A DNA stretch of 5,182 nucleotides, taken from assembly GCA_003542955.1 (NCBI GenBank), contig DPJP01000096.1, positions 329-5,510 of the forward strand, given 5' to 3'. Position 1 is the stretch's first letter. Every line of letters starts with the position of its first letter. The position numbers were made by a program, and so were the translations under genes. Below, in pieces: positions 1 to 5,182 of the stretch. The notes beneath the pieces are model-generated. The model was not told where the DNA came from. It saw only the letters and a list, made by a program, of their open reading frames with translations, and ran no database searches. Source of the stretch: Armatimonadota bacterium. GTDB taxonomy: Bacteria; Armatimonadota; Zipacnadia; Zipacnadales; UBA11051.

Positions 1-309
1 CTGCGGCATGCCGATGCCGCGGTCAGTCCATATCTTGCGCTGGGAGCCGAGTTCGTCCTCGACGATGCGCCACTCGGCCGTCTGCTCGACTATCTTCTCT
101 TCGAAGGGCGGCCAGGGGCCGGTGACGATAGGGATTGTCGCGAAGCGGTCGAAATCCCAGTAGGTGTTGAAGTGCTGATCGCGTGGCATCCCCTCATTGA
201 GCCAGCGCTGCCGGGTCTCGGCGAAGACCCATTGGGGCATACGCCAGACGCGGTCGGGCTGCCCGTAGCGGAATGTGGCATGGAAGCGCTCGCGTGACGT
301 CATCGGCAT
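1..309 (-). CDS. URO-D superfamily protein (uroporphyrinogen decarboxylase-like), N-terminal 103 codons only
   Basis: The reading frame is open from the ATG at 309 to the left edge, so the C-terminal part is missing. The protein begins MPMTSRERFHATFRYGQPDR, an opening typical of the divergent uroporphyrinogen decarboxylase-like/methyltransferase group (a short 'SRERFxAT...G..PDR' helix, then an aromatic segment and a 'F..I...GP..PF' stretch). The visible part ends in TDRGIGMPQ, where relatives commonly have a 'T.RG..MP' turn. The true HemE signature near the N-terminus (a PVWFMRQAGRY-like motif) is absent, so haem synthesis is unlikely. Relatives include corrinoid-dependent methyltransferases such as MtaA/CmuA, but the zinc-binding residues that would support this lie outside the window. 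The ATG at 309 is preferred over the in-frame ATG at 303 because GGAGG at 316-320 lies 6 bases upstream of it. It is divergent from the membrane protein gene at 501. The family call is from recalled sequence pattern; substrate unknown. Confidence 0.8.
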   Translation of the reverse strand, partial: MPMTSRERFHATFRYGQPDRVWRMPQWVFAETRQRWLNEGMPRDQHFNTYWDFDRFATIPIVTGPWPPFEEKIVEQTAEWRIVEDELGSQRKIWTDRGIGMPQ

Positions 310-315
310 GGGTGT

Positions 316-323
316 CCTCCCCG
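316..323 (-). promoter_or_regulatory. Ribosome binding site of the URO-D-like gene
   Basis: On the minus strand this reads GGGGAGGA, with its GGAGG core 6 bases before the ATG at 309. The second in-frame ATG at 303 would sit 12 bases away, so the site decides for the upstream start. Confidence 0.75.
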
Positions 324-341
324 GCAGTGACGGTGATGGTC

Positions 342-359
342 GAGTACACTGGGCTACTC
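342..359. repeat. Short inverted repeat GAGTA-N8-TACTC in a divergent intergenic gap
   Basis: The arms are GAGTA (342-346) and TACTC (355-359), separated by 8 bases. The repeat lies in the 191-base gap between the divergent URO-D-like and membrane protein genes. Placement and symmetry would suit an operator for a dimeric regulator, but 5-bp arms arise easily by chance. The rest of the gap shows no clear -35/-10 pair on either strand; the most AT-rich stretch, TAGTTATT at 365-372, is a weak candidate for a -10 region. Confidence 0.2.
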
Positions 360-500
360 CTGCGTAGTTATTCGATGCCGGCGTGTCATTGCCTGCAGAG
401 GTAGGGCTGCAGGCGACCGGAGGCGAACACTTCTCCGGCGGCGACGGTAGCCGCGCGGGGGCGGGGGACCGACTGCCGGCAGACATGCGGGAGAGATCAG

Positions 501-953
501 ATGCCACAGGCTCAGGAGACCACAGGGGGCAACTCGGGGACGAGCTTCGGCAGGCTACGGGCGGTCGTGGCCGTGCTGTACGCGCCGGCCGGGCTCTTGT
601 ATGCCATTATGCTGCTACGGGATGCCCCGCCCGAGCACCCGCAGAGCGCCACCGTCTCGGCCGCCGTCATCGGGCTCGCGATTGTGGTCTGCTCGATGTG
701 GGCTCTGCGGATGGGCGGCATCTACTGGATGACCGCCGTGCACCTGTGGATTGCGGGCGGGCTGGGGGCGGTCGCGATGGCGTTGGCCTTCACCGGCTGG
801 TTCGTCCACCTGCGTGAGATGCCGTGGGGCGTCATTGCGCCGACGATGGCGGGTGTCATCGCCGGCGCGATTGTGTTCAGGCAATACGCAATGGTCCTGC
901 TGCTGGCGATCCCGGCCCTCTTCATCGGAGCCATGCTGACGTCGGGCCGCTAA
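501..953 (+). CDS. Small multi-pass integral membrane protein of unknown function
   Basis: This is a 150-residue protein that I do not recognise. After a polar N-terminus (residues 1-18, MPQAQETTGGNSGTSFGRLR), about five hydrophobic segments follow, near residues 20-38, 49-69, 76-98, 108-126 and 129-146. Four or five may truly span the membrane, since the last two are separated only by a short FRQYA turn. Charged residues are few and lie between segments (R40-D41, R70, HLRE at 103-106, R127). There is no signal-peptide cleavage site and no cysteine or histidine cluster suggesting catalysis. The ATG is supported by GGGAGAG at 489-495, five bases upstream. Hydrophobic runs in this frame explain the region better than the overlapping frames, which give arginine/proline-rich products. 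It is divergent from the URO-D-like gene and convergent, with 8 bases between, with the four-cysteine mini-protein. It could be a DoxX-like or other small helical-bundle protein, but no diagnostic motif supports that. Confidence 0.8.
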   Translation: MPQAQETTGGNSGTSFGRLRAVVAVLYAPAGLLYAIMLLRDAPPEHPQSATVSAAVIGLAIVVCSMWALRMGGIYWMTAVHLWIAGGLGAVAMALAFTGWFVHLREMPWGVIAPTMAGVIAGAIVFRQYAMVLLLAIPALFIGAMLTSGR

Positions 954-962
954 CGCGCGGCC
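945..962. terminator. Hairpin at a convergent gene junction, possible bidirectional terminator
   Basis: GGCCGC (945-950) pairs perfectly with GCGGCC (957-962) around a 6-base loop, TAACGC. The loop contains the TAA stop of the upstream plus-strand gene, and the right arm ends on the last base of the minus-strand gene's stop codon (962-964). On plus the hairpin is followed by TACTTCTCCC, a poor T-tract; on minus no T-run follows. It is therefore at best a weak intrinsic terminator, though its position exactly across both stops is suggestive. A G·U pair (944/963) could extend the stem in the plus-strand RNA. Confidence 0.4.
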
Positions 963-1174
963 TACTTCTCCCGCAACGCCTCCGCCATGATCAGCACGGC
1001 GCATGCCTGCTGATCGGCATACCACCAGGCGCAGCGCTCCTTATAGCACTCCGTGGGGTCCGTGGAGCCCGCCATTCGCGATGTCACGGCGCCACCCGCG
1101 TGTGGTGACGCTGCCAGCAACGGGCATCGGACTATCGCTCGGCGCTCTTTCTTGCCGCCGGCCTCTTCAGTCAT
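962..1174 (-). CDS. Four-cysteine mini-protein with C-x4-CAWW-x7-CA motif (possible metal or Fe-S binding)
   Basis: This is a 70-residue soluble protein of unknown function. It has a charged N-terminus (MTEEAGGKKERR), then cysteines at 17 (RCPLLAAS), 43, 48 and 58 in TECYKERCAWWYADQQACAV, ending in a helix-like LIMAEALREK. The pattern 'CP.L ... C....CAWW.......CA...MA.AL' resembles small, mostly uncharacterised bacterial and phage proteins I recall with a 'C...CAWW...CA' core. Four cysteines in a protein this short suggest binding of zinc or an iron-sulphur cluster, but that is inference. The start is backed by a strong site, GAGGAGAG at 1180-1187, 5 bases upstream. The residue pattern and this site together separate it from chance frames. 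It is convergent with the membrane protein gene and divergent from the large secreted protein gene. There is no signal peptide or membrane segment, so it should be cytoplasmic. Confidence 0.72.
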   Translation of the reverse strand: MTEEAGGKKERRAIVRCPLLAASPHAGGAVTSRMAGSTDPTECYKERCAWWYADQQACAVLIMAEALREK

Positions 1175-1179
1175 GGTTG

Positions 1180-1187
1180 CTCTCCTC
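1180..1187 (-). promoter_or_regulatory. Ribosome binding site of the four-cysteine mini-protein
   Basis: GAGGAGAG on the minus strand ends 5 bases before the ATG at 1174. A site this strong is the main non-protein evidence that this short frame is translated. Confidence 0.7.
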
Positions 1188-1247
1188 GGCTCTCTATCGT
1201 TTTCGGTGAAACACTCCGCGCCTACAGTTTCTGCATCCGCGACCCTA

Positions 1248-1260
1248 CACCTTCAAGGTG
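1248..1260. repeat. 13-bp near-perfect palindrome CACCTT-C-AAGGTG, possible operator
   Basis: The arms CACCTT (1248-1253) and AAGGTG (1255-1260) are exact reverse complements about a single central base. The palindrome lies midway in the 166-base divergent gap between the four-cysteine gene and the large secreted protein gene, about 80 bases before the latter's ATG. That position is compatible with control of either promoter. The stem is too tight to be a good RNA hairpin, so a protein-binding site is the more natural reading. No regulator gene is in the window. Confidence 0.35.
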
Positions 1261-1325
1261 CCCCGCAGCCATGGTACGAGGTCCCCACGATTGGTTGCGC
1301 GAACACTCCGACATGCCGATCTATC

Positions 1326-1333
1326 GAGGAGGT
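1326..1333 (+). promoter_or_regulatory. Ribosome binding site that fixes the start of the large secreted protein
   Basis: GAGGAGGT lies 7 bases before the ATG at 1341. The frame is open upstream as far as 1053, but the upstream starts lack comparable sites and would overlap the minus-strand mini-protein gene. This site places the start where a signal peptide follows immediately. Confidence 0.85.
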
Positions 1334-1340
1334 CCGGACT

Positions 1341-3923
1341 ATGTCTGACGCATTCGCCCTTGTACCGCTCCCCCGGCTGCTCATCGCTGTTGCATGCATG
1401 CTCATGACCGTCTGTATCGGCCGGGCTGCGGGTCTGCCCGACCTGCCGATCGAGGATGCCACCGCCATTGACGAGATCCGCGTGCCCTTCGGTGAGACGC
1501 TCGAGCAGTCGCTGCCTGCGTTCCCGGCGCGCCCAGGCAAGGTCGTTGTGATGCGCTTCGGTGCGGTGGCCTACGCTCCGCGCTACGGCGGGTGCAACTA
1601 CAACATGCGCCTGAGCATCAACGGCACGCCTGTCGAGCGCCGCGCGCCCGGTGGGGCAGAGCGCCTCATCGGCCGGCCCCCCGGCTTCCGCCTCGTCGGC
1701 CACCCGGGCAACGACTTCCAGGTCTTCAGCGGGCCCCGCTTCATGCTGCTCTACGCCCCCGATGCGGCGACCGCGGACGCCTCCACCGCTGAAGGCCTTG
1801 GCGGCAGCTTCATGCTCGATGTCAACGACCTCGTCAGCGGAGTCGACGGCAACACCCTTTCCATCACCAACACTCGACCCGCGAAGCCCACCGACTACGA
1901 GGGCGATGTCGTGCTCGAGAGAGTGCAGATCGGCTACCTGGACCGCGCACTGGTGCCGGCGCCCGCCATCGAGGCGCCGGAGCGCGGCGAGATTGGGCGA
2001 TCGGTGAGCGCTGACGGTATTACGCTCAAGCAGGCAACCGGCGGCGGCTTTGCCGTCTCGGTCCAGGGCGGGCCGGAGATGCTCGTCGAGACCGGCATCG
2101 GGATGCACTCCGACGCCACTTCAACGCTGATCGCCGACGATGTGACTCCCGAAGATGCTCCTGTCCGGGTAACCATCGAGCCCCTCGGCTCCGCGGGGTT
2201 CCGCAGCATCGCCGAATGGGAGGGCCTGCGGCTCACGCGCGAAGTCAGCATCGCTGCAGGTCTGCTCAAGTGGGAGGAGGAGTGGTCCAACACCACCGAT
2301 CAGACCCGCGCGCTCCCGTTCAGGCATCGGCTCTTCCTGCGTGACGGCAGGGCTGCTTTCACACTCGCCGGCGATCCCGATGCGACCGGACTGGCGGGGC
2401 TGGCAACCAACCCGACAGTCTGCCTGCAGTCGCAGGCCGACCCGCGCTACGCCTACGGCATGACCGCCGAGAGCGACTGGCTGCGGCTGCTGATGGCTGC
2501 ACGTTACTCCGGCGGGCTGGGCGAGGTCTACTCCGAGACACTCGCACTCCCACCACACGGCAGCATCGACTTCGACATGACGATCACCCCCGTCACCGAC
2601 GGCGGCGGCTACTGGTCATTCATCAACAGCGTCCGCAAGCGGTGGGGGGTCAACGGGACACCGGCGGAGCGCCCGATGTTCTGGGGCTGGTACCGCGCCC
2701 CCGACGTTGACGATGCCGAAGAGCGCTACCGGAAGTCCCTTGGGCACCTCGGGCCGATTATGCTGATTACCGGTGGCTGGATGCGCCTCTCCGCCGACGT
2801 CGGCCCTGCCCGGGGCACCAACTACCCGAAGCTGCCCGAGGACGCGCCCCGCTCGCCCGGTGGCTGTCCTGATCTCGACCTCGCCGCCTACCTCAGATTC
2901 GAGCACCGAGACGCATGGTGGCAGGCGCGCGCCGAGGAGATTCAGACCATCAGGCGAGCATGCCCGCGGATCACGGTCATGCACATGACACACCCGGCCA
3001 TGGAAGTCGTCTACGAGCCGATGGCCGAGCAGTTCCCGATCGCCGGCGAGACGATCCGCACGCCAGACGGGTCGGCGCTCGAGGTTCGCCACTACAGCAC
3101 CGCACATCTGTACTCCGAGGCCGTCGAGAGGGGCTGGCGGGTCTACTACTACACGCCGCGACCCGGCTCCGAGTACCTCGAGGCGATCCTCAACAGCCTC
3201 CGGCGCAGCATGGATGAGGCCAATAGCGACGCCGTCTACTGTGACGAGTTCAGCTGGGCGGGCCGCTCGCGCGGCTACAGCCGCTATGACTACAGCCGCT
3301 GGGACGGCCACTCGGCAGACATCGACGAGGAAGGCAATGTCGTGCGCCTCAAGTCGGACAACGCCTACACATCAGAGTCGTGTCAGCTGCGGATGATCCA
3401 CGAGTGCCTGCAACGCGGCAAGCCATTCCTGGCCAACGGCGGGTCGGCGCTGCGGAGCATCAACTCACTGCCGATCCACCGCTTCATCGAGGGTGGCAAC
3501 GGGCACGGCACAATGGCCGGCGGGCACCTCTCAGCCGTCCCGCTGGTGCTGGGCAACATGGGAGATGAGCGCAGCCGGCAGGGCGTCTTCGACTCGGTCA
3601 GGCAGTGCCTGAGCATCGGCTGCATCTACTCGCCGACCGCCGTCAACCTCGTGCTGGAGGGCTCTGACAACTTCGTCTGCAAGCTCTACCCGATCACTAC
3701 CAGGGAAATCGGGCCGGGCACGGTGAAGGGTGAGCAGCGGCTGATCACGATGCACTCGGGTGAGTACGCCTGGCCCGGGCGTGATGCGCAGGTCCGCCTC
3801 TATGAGTACAACGCCGCCGGCGATCTGGTGAGCAAGGACACCGTGGTGAGTATGACCGCCGCCGCGGCACTCAGCGTCACCGTGCCCGAGAAGGGCCTGG
3901 TTATTGCGGAGGTGGTCGAGTAG
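1341..3923 (+). CDS. Large secreted protein, putative TIM-barrel glycoside hydrolase with N-terminal carbohydrate-binding-like domain
   Basis: This is an 860-residue exported protein. Residues 1-30 form a signal peptide: a short n-region with R12, hydrophobic LLIAVACMLMTVCIG, and likely cleavage around GRA/AG; C19 (AVAC) is only a marginal lipobox. Residues about 45-200 look like a galactose-binding-type beta-sandwich (VVVMRFGAVAY, YNMRLSINGTPV, and the common DVNDLVSGVDGNTLSITN). Residues about 215-425 are beta-rich and recall the sandwich domain that precedes the barrel in many glycosidases (GLLKWEEEWSNTT, FRHRLFLRDG). Residues about 440-780 fit a (beta/alpha)8 barrel: FWGWYRAPD (447-455), PIMLITGGW (472-480), ITVMHMTHP (544-552), RVYYYTPRPG (600-609), DAVYCDEFSW (630-639), KPFLANGG (694-701) and HRFIEGGN (713-720). 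D635/E636 end a probable strand and are the best catalytic candidates, with E717 a possible partner; this is inference. Residues about 795-860 form a C-terminal beta domain, as in many glycosidases. I cannot assign a GH family or substrate. It is monocistronic and convergent with the propeller gene, 24 bases away. Confidence 0.78.
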   Translation: MSDAFALVPLPRLLIAVACMLMTVCIGRAAGLPDLPIEDATAIDEIRVPFGETLEQSLPAFPARPGKVVVMRFGAVAYAPRYGGCNYNMRLSINGTPVERRAPGGAERLIGRPPGFRLVGHPGNDFQVFSGPRFMLLYAPDAATADASTAEGLGGSFMLDVNDLVSGVDGNTLSITNTRPAKPTDYEGDVVLERVQIGYLDRALVPAPAIEAPERGEIGRSVSADGITLKQATGGGFAVSVQGGPEMLVETGIGMHSDATSTLIADDVTPEDAPVRVTIEPLGSAGFRSIAEWEGLRLTREVSIAAGLLKWEEEWSNTTDQTRALPFRHRLFLRDGRAAFTLAGDPDATGLAGLATNPTVCLQSQADPRYAYGMTAESDWLRLLMAARYSGGLGEVYSETLALPPHGSIDFDMTITPVTDGGGYWSFINSVRKRWGVNGTPAERPMFWGWYRAPDVDDAEERYRKSLGHLGPIMLITGGWMRLSADVGPARGTNYPKLPEDAPRSPGGCPDLDLAAYLRFEHRDAWWQARAEEIQTIRRACPRITVMHMTHPAMEVVYEPMAEQFPIAGETIRTPDGSALEVRHYSTAHLYSEAVERGWRVYYYTPRPGSEYLEAILNSLRRSMDEANSDAVYCDEFSWAGRSRGYSRYDYSRWDGHSADIDEEGNVVRLKSDNAYTSESCQLRMIHECLQRGKPFLANGGSALRSINSLPIHRFIEGGNGHGTMAGGHLSAVPLVLGNMGDERSRQGVFDSVRQCLSIGCIYSPTAVNLVLEGSDNFVCKLYPITTREIGPGTVKGEQRLITMHSGEYAWPGRDAQVRLYEYNAAGDLVSKDTVVSMTAAAALSVTVPEKGLVIAEVVE

Positions 3924-3947
3924 AGGCTATGGGCTCTCTTGGCCGAC

Positions 3948-5182
3948 TCACTGCACGGCCACTGCGCAGAACGCGATCTGCTCCGGCCCCAACTGCGCCG
4001 CGGGCGTTGACTGGTCCGTCAGTCCGCTCGCTCCCGCGAAGGCCACGAGGTCGCCATAGACTACGCCGACGAGCACCTCATCGAACTGCGGGAAGACGGC
4101 CACTGCCACAGGCCAGCGGTCGGGACTGGCGCCGATGCCGCCGACGGCGGTGACGGCTGTCACGCCTTCGGCCGCCGAAGCGTTCGCGATGACGATCAGG
4201 CGATGCTGGGAGAGCAGCTGGTCTCTGCTGGCGGCATAGAGTCTGTCCCGCCCGCTGTCATACGCGAGGCCGCCGGTCGCCCCGGGCTCGGTGCTGATGA
4301 TGCGATCGGGCTCGACGGTGCCCCGGACGGCGCTGATGGCGTCGAACACCACGACACGCCTGCCCGCGGCGCCGAACATGATGTCGCGGTCGCCCGCGCC
4401 GGTTATCGCTCCAAACGCGGGAGCGCCCAGGCTCGACACGTGGATGGTCCGGTTCGCGACTGCGTTGGCCGCCATCGTAGAGGCGCCATGCCAGGCGTAG
4501 ATGTCGGCTCCATCGGCGCAGTAGAGTGCATCTTTGGCCGGGTCATACCACAGACAATCCGGGATGAAGCCCGACTGCTCGACGCCCGAGGGCGTCAGGA
4601 TGAGGTCTGGGGGCCGATCCCCGCCGGCCAGGGGGTTGTCGTAGACAAACACGCCGCCGACACTGGCGGCCCACAGCCGCCCTGCGTCGGGGCTGAGCGC
4701 GATGGTCTGCCCGACCAACTGGGCAACCGGGTTGTCCGGGCCGCCCAGGTAGACTGTCTGCGCCTGCTGGGGGGTGACGCCCCCGGGCCACAGCGGCGTC
4801 GTGAGCCTGATCCTGTGGGTGTAGTCGCCGCTCGCGCTCGCGACGGTGTAGCCGTTGTGCGGGAGCACGACGCACTGCGCGCCGCCCTGTCCATCGACGC
4901 CCTGTGTGAGTTGCGCGCTGCCTTCGGGTTCGCCCTCGCCGCCGCGGGCAATTGAACCCACGGACCCGTTTCCCGCGCCGGGTGGATTGCCGTTGCCGCC
5001 GTCGCCACCTTTGCCCCCGGCGGCGACTGCATCGCCGCCTGCACCGTATCCCGAGATATGCGGATTGTCGCCCAGGACCAGTTGGCCGCCGCCCTCGCCA
5101 CCCGCGGCCGTTGCGCTCCCTCCCTTCCCGCCATCCCCGCCCTTACCCGAAGGGTAGCAGTTGGCGCCTCCATTGCCTGCGT
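3948..5182 (-). CDS. Glycine-rich, beta-propeller protein, C-terminal 410 codons (5' end outside the window)
   Basis: The frame is open from the right edge (first full codon at 5180) to the TGA at 3948-3950; the N-terminus is missing. A GTG at 4961 could serve as a start, but glycine-rich coding continues in frame well upstream of it, so the gene very probably begins outside. Visible residues 1 to about 100 are low-complexity glycine-rich, with GKGGDGGKGG (12-21) and GGKGGDGGNG (55-64) repeated, somewhat like the GGxGGxGG character of mycobacterial PGRS regions. Residues about 110-410 contain propeller-blade signatures of the YVTN/NHL/SMP-30 kind: IALSPDAGRLWAAS (160-173), LWYDPAKDALYCAD (210-223), GDRDIMFGAAG (263-273), LAYDSGRDRLYAAS (305-318) and VAVFPQFDEVLVGVV (360-374), several followed by VFD-type strands such as VVVFDAIS. 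That gives at least five recognisable blades. Such proteins are usually exported and bind ligands or partners, or act as adhesins; no catalytic residue is evident. Signal peptide and anchoring cannot be judged. It is convergent with the secreted enzyme gene. Confidence 0.82.
   Translation of the reverse strand, partial: AGNGGANCYPSGKGGDGGKGGSATAAGGEGGGQLVLGDNPHISGYGAGGDAVAAGGKGGDGGNGNPPGAGNGSVGSIARGGEGEPEGSAQLTQGVDGQGGAQCVVLPHNGYTVASASGDYTHRIRLTTPLWPGGVTPQQAQTVYLGGPDNPVAQLVGQTIALSPDAGRLWAASVGGVFVYDNPLAGGDRPPDLILTPSGVEQSGFIPDCLWYDPAKDALYCADGADIYAWHGASTMAANAVANRTIHVSSLGAPAFGAITGAGDRDIMFGAAGRRVVVFDAISAVRGTVEPDRIISTEPGATGGLAYDSGRDRLYAASRDQLLSQHRLIVIANASAAEGVTAVTAVGGIGASPDRWPVAVAVFPQFDEVLVGVVYGDLVAFAGASGLTDQSTPAAQLGPEQIAFCAVAVQ
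4943..5180 (-). repeat. Glycine-codon-rich repetitive segment of the propeller protein gene
   Basis: This stretch encodes the Gly/Ala-rich part, in which the unit GGKGGDGG occurs twice (near 5127-5147 and 4994-5018 on the minus strand) with different codons (for example GGT AAG GGC GGG GAT against GGC AAA GGT GGC GAC). The synonymous divergence indicates that the repeat is old or maintained at protein level, not a recent tandem DNA duplication. Confidence 0.55.
5118..5148 (-). other. G-tract cluster, potential G-quadruplex on the coding strand
   Basis: On the minus strand six runs of three or more G occur within 31 bases: GGG, TAA, GGG, C, GGGG, ATGGC, GGG, AA, GGG, A, GGG. Loops of 1 to 5 bases satisfy the usual intramolecular quadruplex rule (four runs of at least three G, loops of at most seven). 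The cluster lies within the glycine codons of the propeller protein, so the structure would also form in its mRNA. It may be a by-product of glycine coding. Confidence 0.5.

Noticed and set aside
383..817. 144-codon plus-strand frame overlapping the membrane protein gene
   Set aside because: The product is Arg/Gly/Asp-rich without domain character and runs in another frame through the hydrophobic coding region; a shadow of high GC.
615..1025. 136-codon minus-strand frame opposite the membrane protein gene
   Set aside because: Arg/His-rich low-information product antisense to a convincing membrane protein; no ribosome binding evidence.
1053..1340. N-terminal 96-codon extension of the large secreted protein (start at 1053)
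   Set aside because: It lacks a good ribosome binding site, overlaps the minus-strand four-cysteine gene, and would bury the signal peptide; the ATG at 1341 has GAGGAGGT 7 bases upstream and starts directly at a signal peptide.
1245..2108. 287-codon minus-strand frame opposite the start of the secreted protein
   Set aside because: Antisense shadow rich in Ala, Arg, Asp and His without motifs, opposite a frame with signal peptide and beta-domain signatures.
2616..3311. 231-codon minus-strand frame opposite the barrel domain
   Set aside because: Antisense shadow; the plus frame carries the recognisable barrel motifs.
3921..3950. Terminator between the two convergent genes at 3923/3948
   Set aside because: Only a 4-bp AGAG/CTCT stem with mismatches can be drawn and there is no T-tract.
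4203..4955. 250-codon plus-strand frame opposite the propeller gene
   Set aside because: Asp/Arg/Gly/Val-rich mirror of the propeller codons; the minus frame has repeated blade signatures and extends to the window edge.
4961..4961. GTG at 4961 as the start of the propeller protein
   Set aside because: Coding character (glycine-rich repeats, no stop) continues in frame to the window edge, so the GTG is probably an internal valine.

Overview
The window looks bacterial, from a GC-rich genome with strong Shine-Dalgarno signals (GGAGG-type cores 5 to 7 bases before the chosen starts). No gene fixes the taxon. A divergent uroporphyrinogen decarboxylase-like protein, a large secreted TIM-barrel glycosidase-like protein and a glycine-rich beta-propeller protein together recall environmental heterotrophs such as Planctomycetota, Lentisphaerota or Armatimonadota. 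That placement is inference from family habit, not from a marker gene.

There are five genes, and each lies on the opposite strand from its neighbour. From left to right: (1) the first 103 codons of a URO-D superfamily protein on the minus strand, running off the left edge; (2) a 150-residue multi-pass membrane protein on plus (501-953); (3) a 70-residue four-cysteine protein on minus (962-1174), convergent with gene 2 and separated from it by 8 bases that form part of a perfect 6-bp hairpin; (4) an 860-residue exported protein on plus (1341-3923), with an N-terminal galactose-binding-like beta-sandwich, a central beta domain, a putative catalytic barrel carrying a CDEFSW motif, and a C-terminal beta domain; (5) the C-terminal 410 codons of a glycine-rich plus beta-propeller protein on minus, running off the right edge.

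The two divergent intergenic gaps (310-500 and 1175-1340) must hold the promoters. No consensus -35/-10 pair is clear in either. Each holds a small inverted repeat that could be an operator: GAGTA/TACTC at 342-359 and CACCTT-C-AAGGTG at 1248-1260. Strand alternation means no operon is visible, so shared function cannot be argued from co-transcription. Genes 4 and 5 may both act outside the cytoplasm (carbohydrate processing and a surface or secreted propeller); genes 1 and 3 look cytoplasmic. No tRNA, rRNA, CRISPR array, transposase, insertion sequence or attachment site was seen. The best candidates for something undescribed are the four-cysteine mini-protein, the unassigned barrel enzyme, and the glycine-rich propeller protein, whose coding strand has a dense G-tract cluster.
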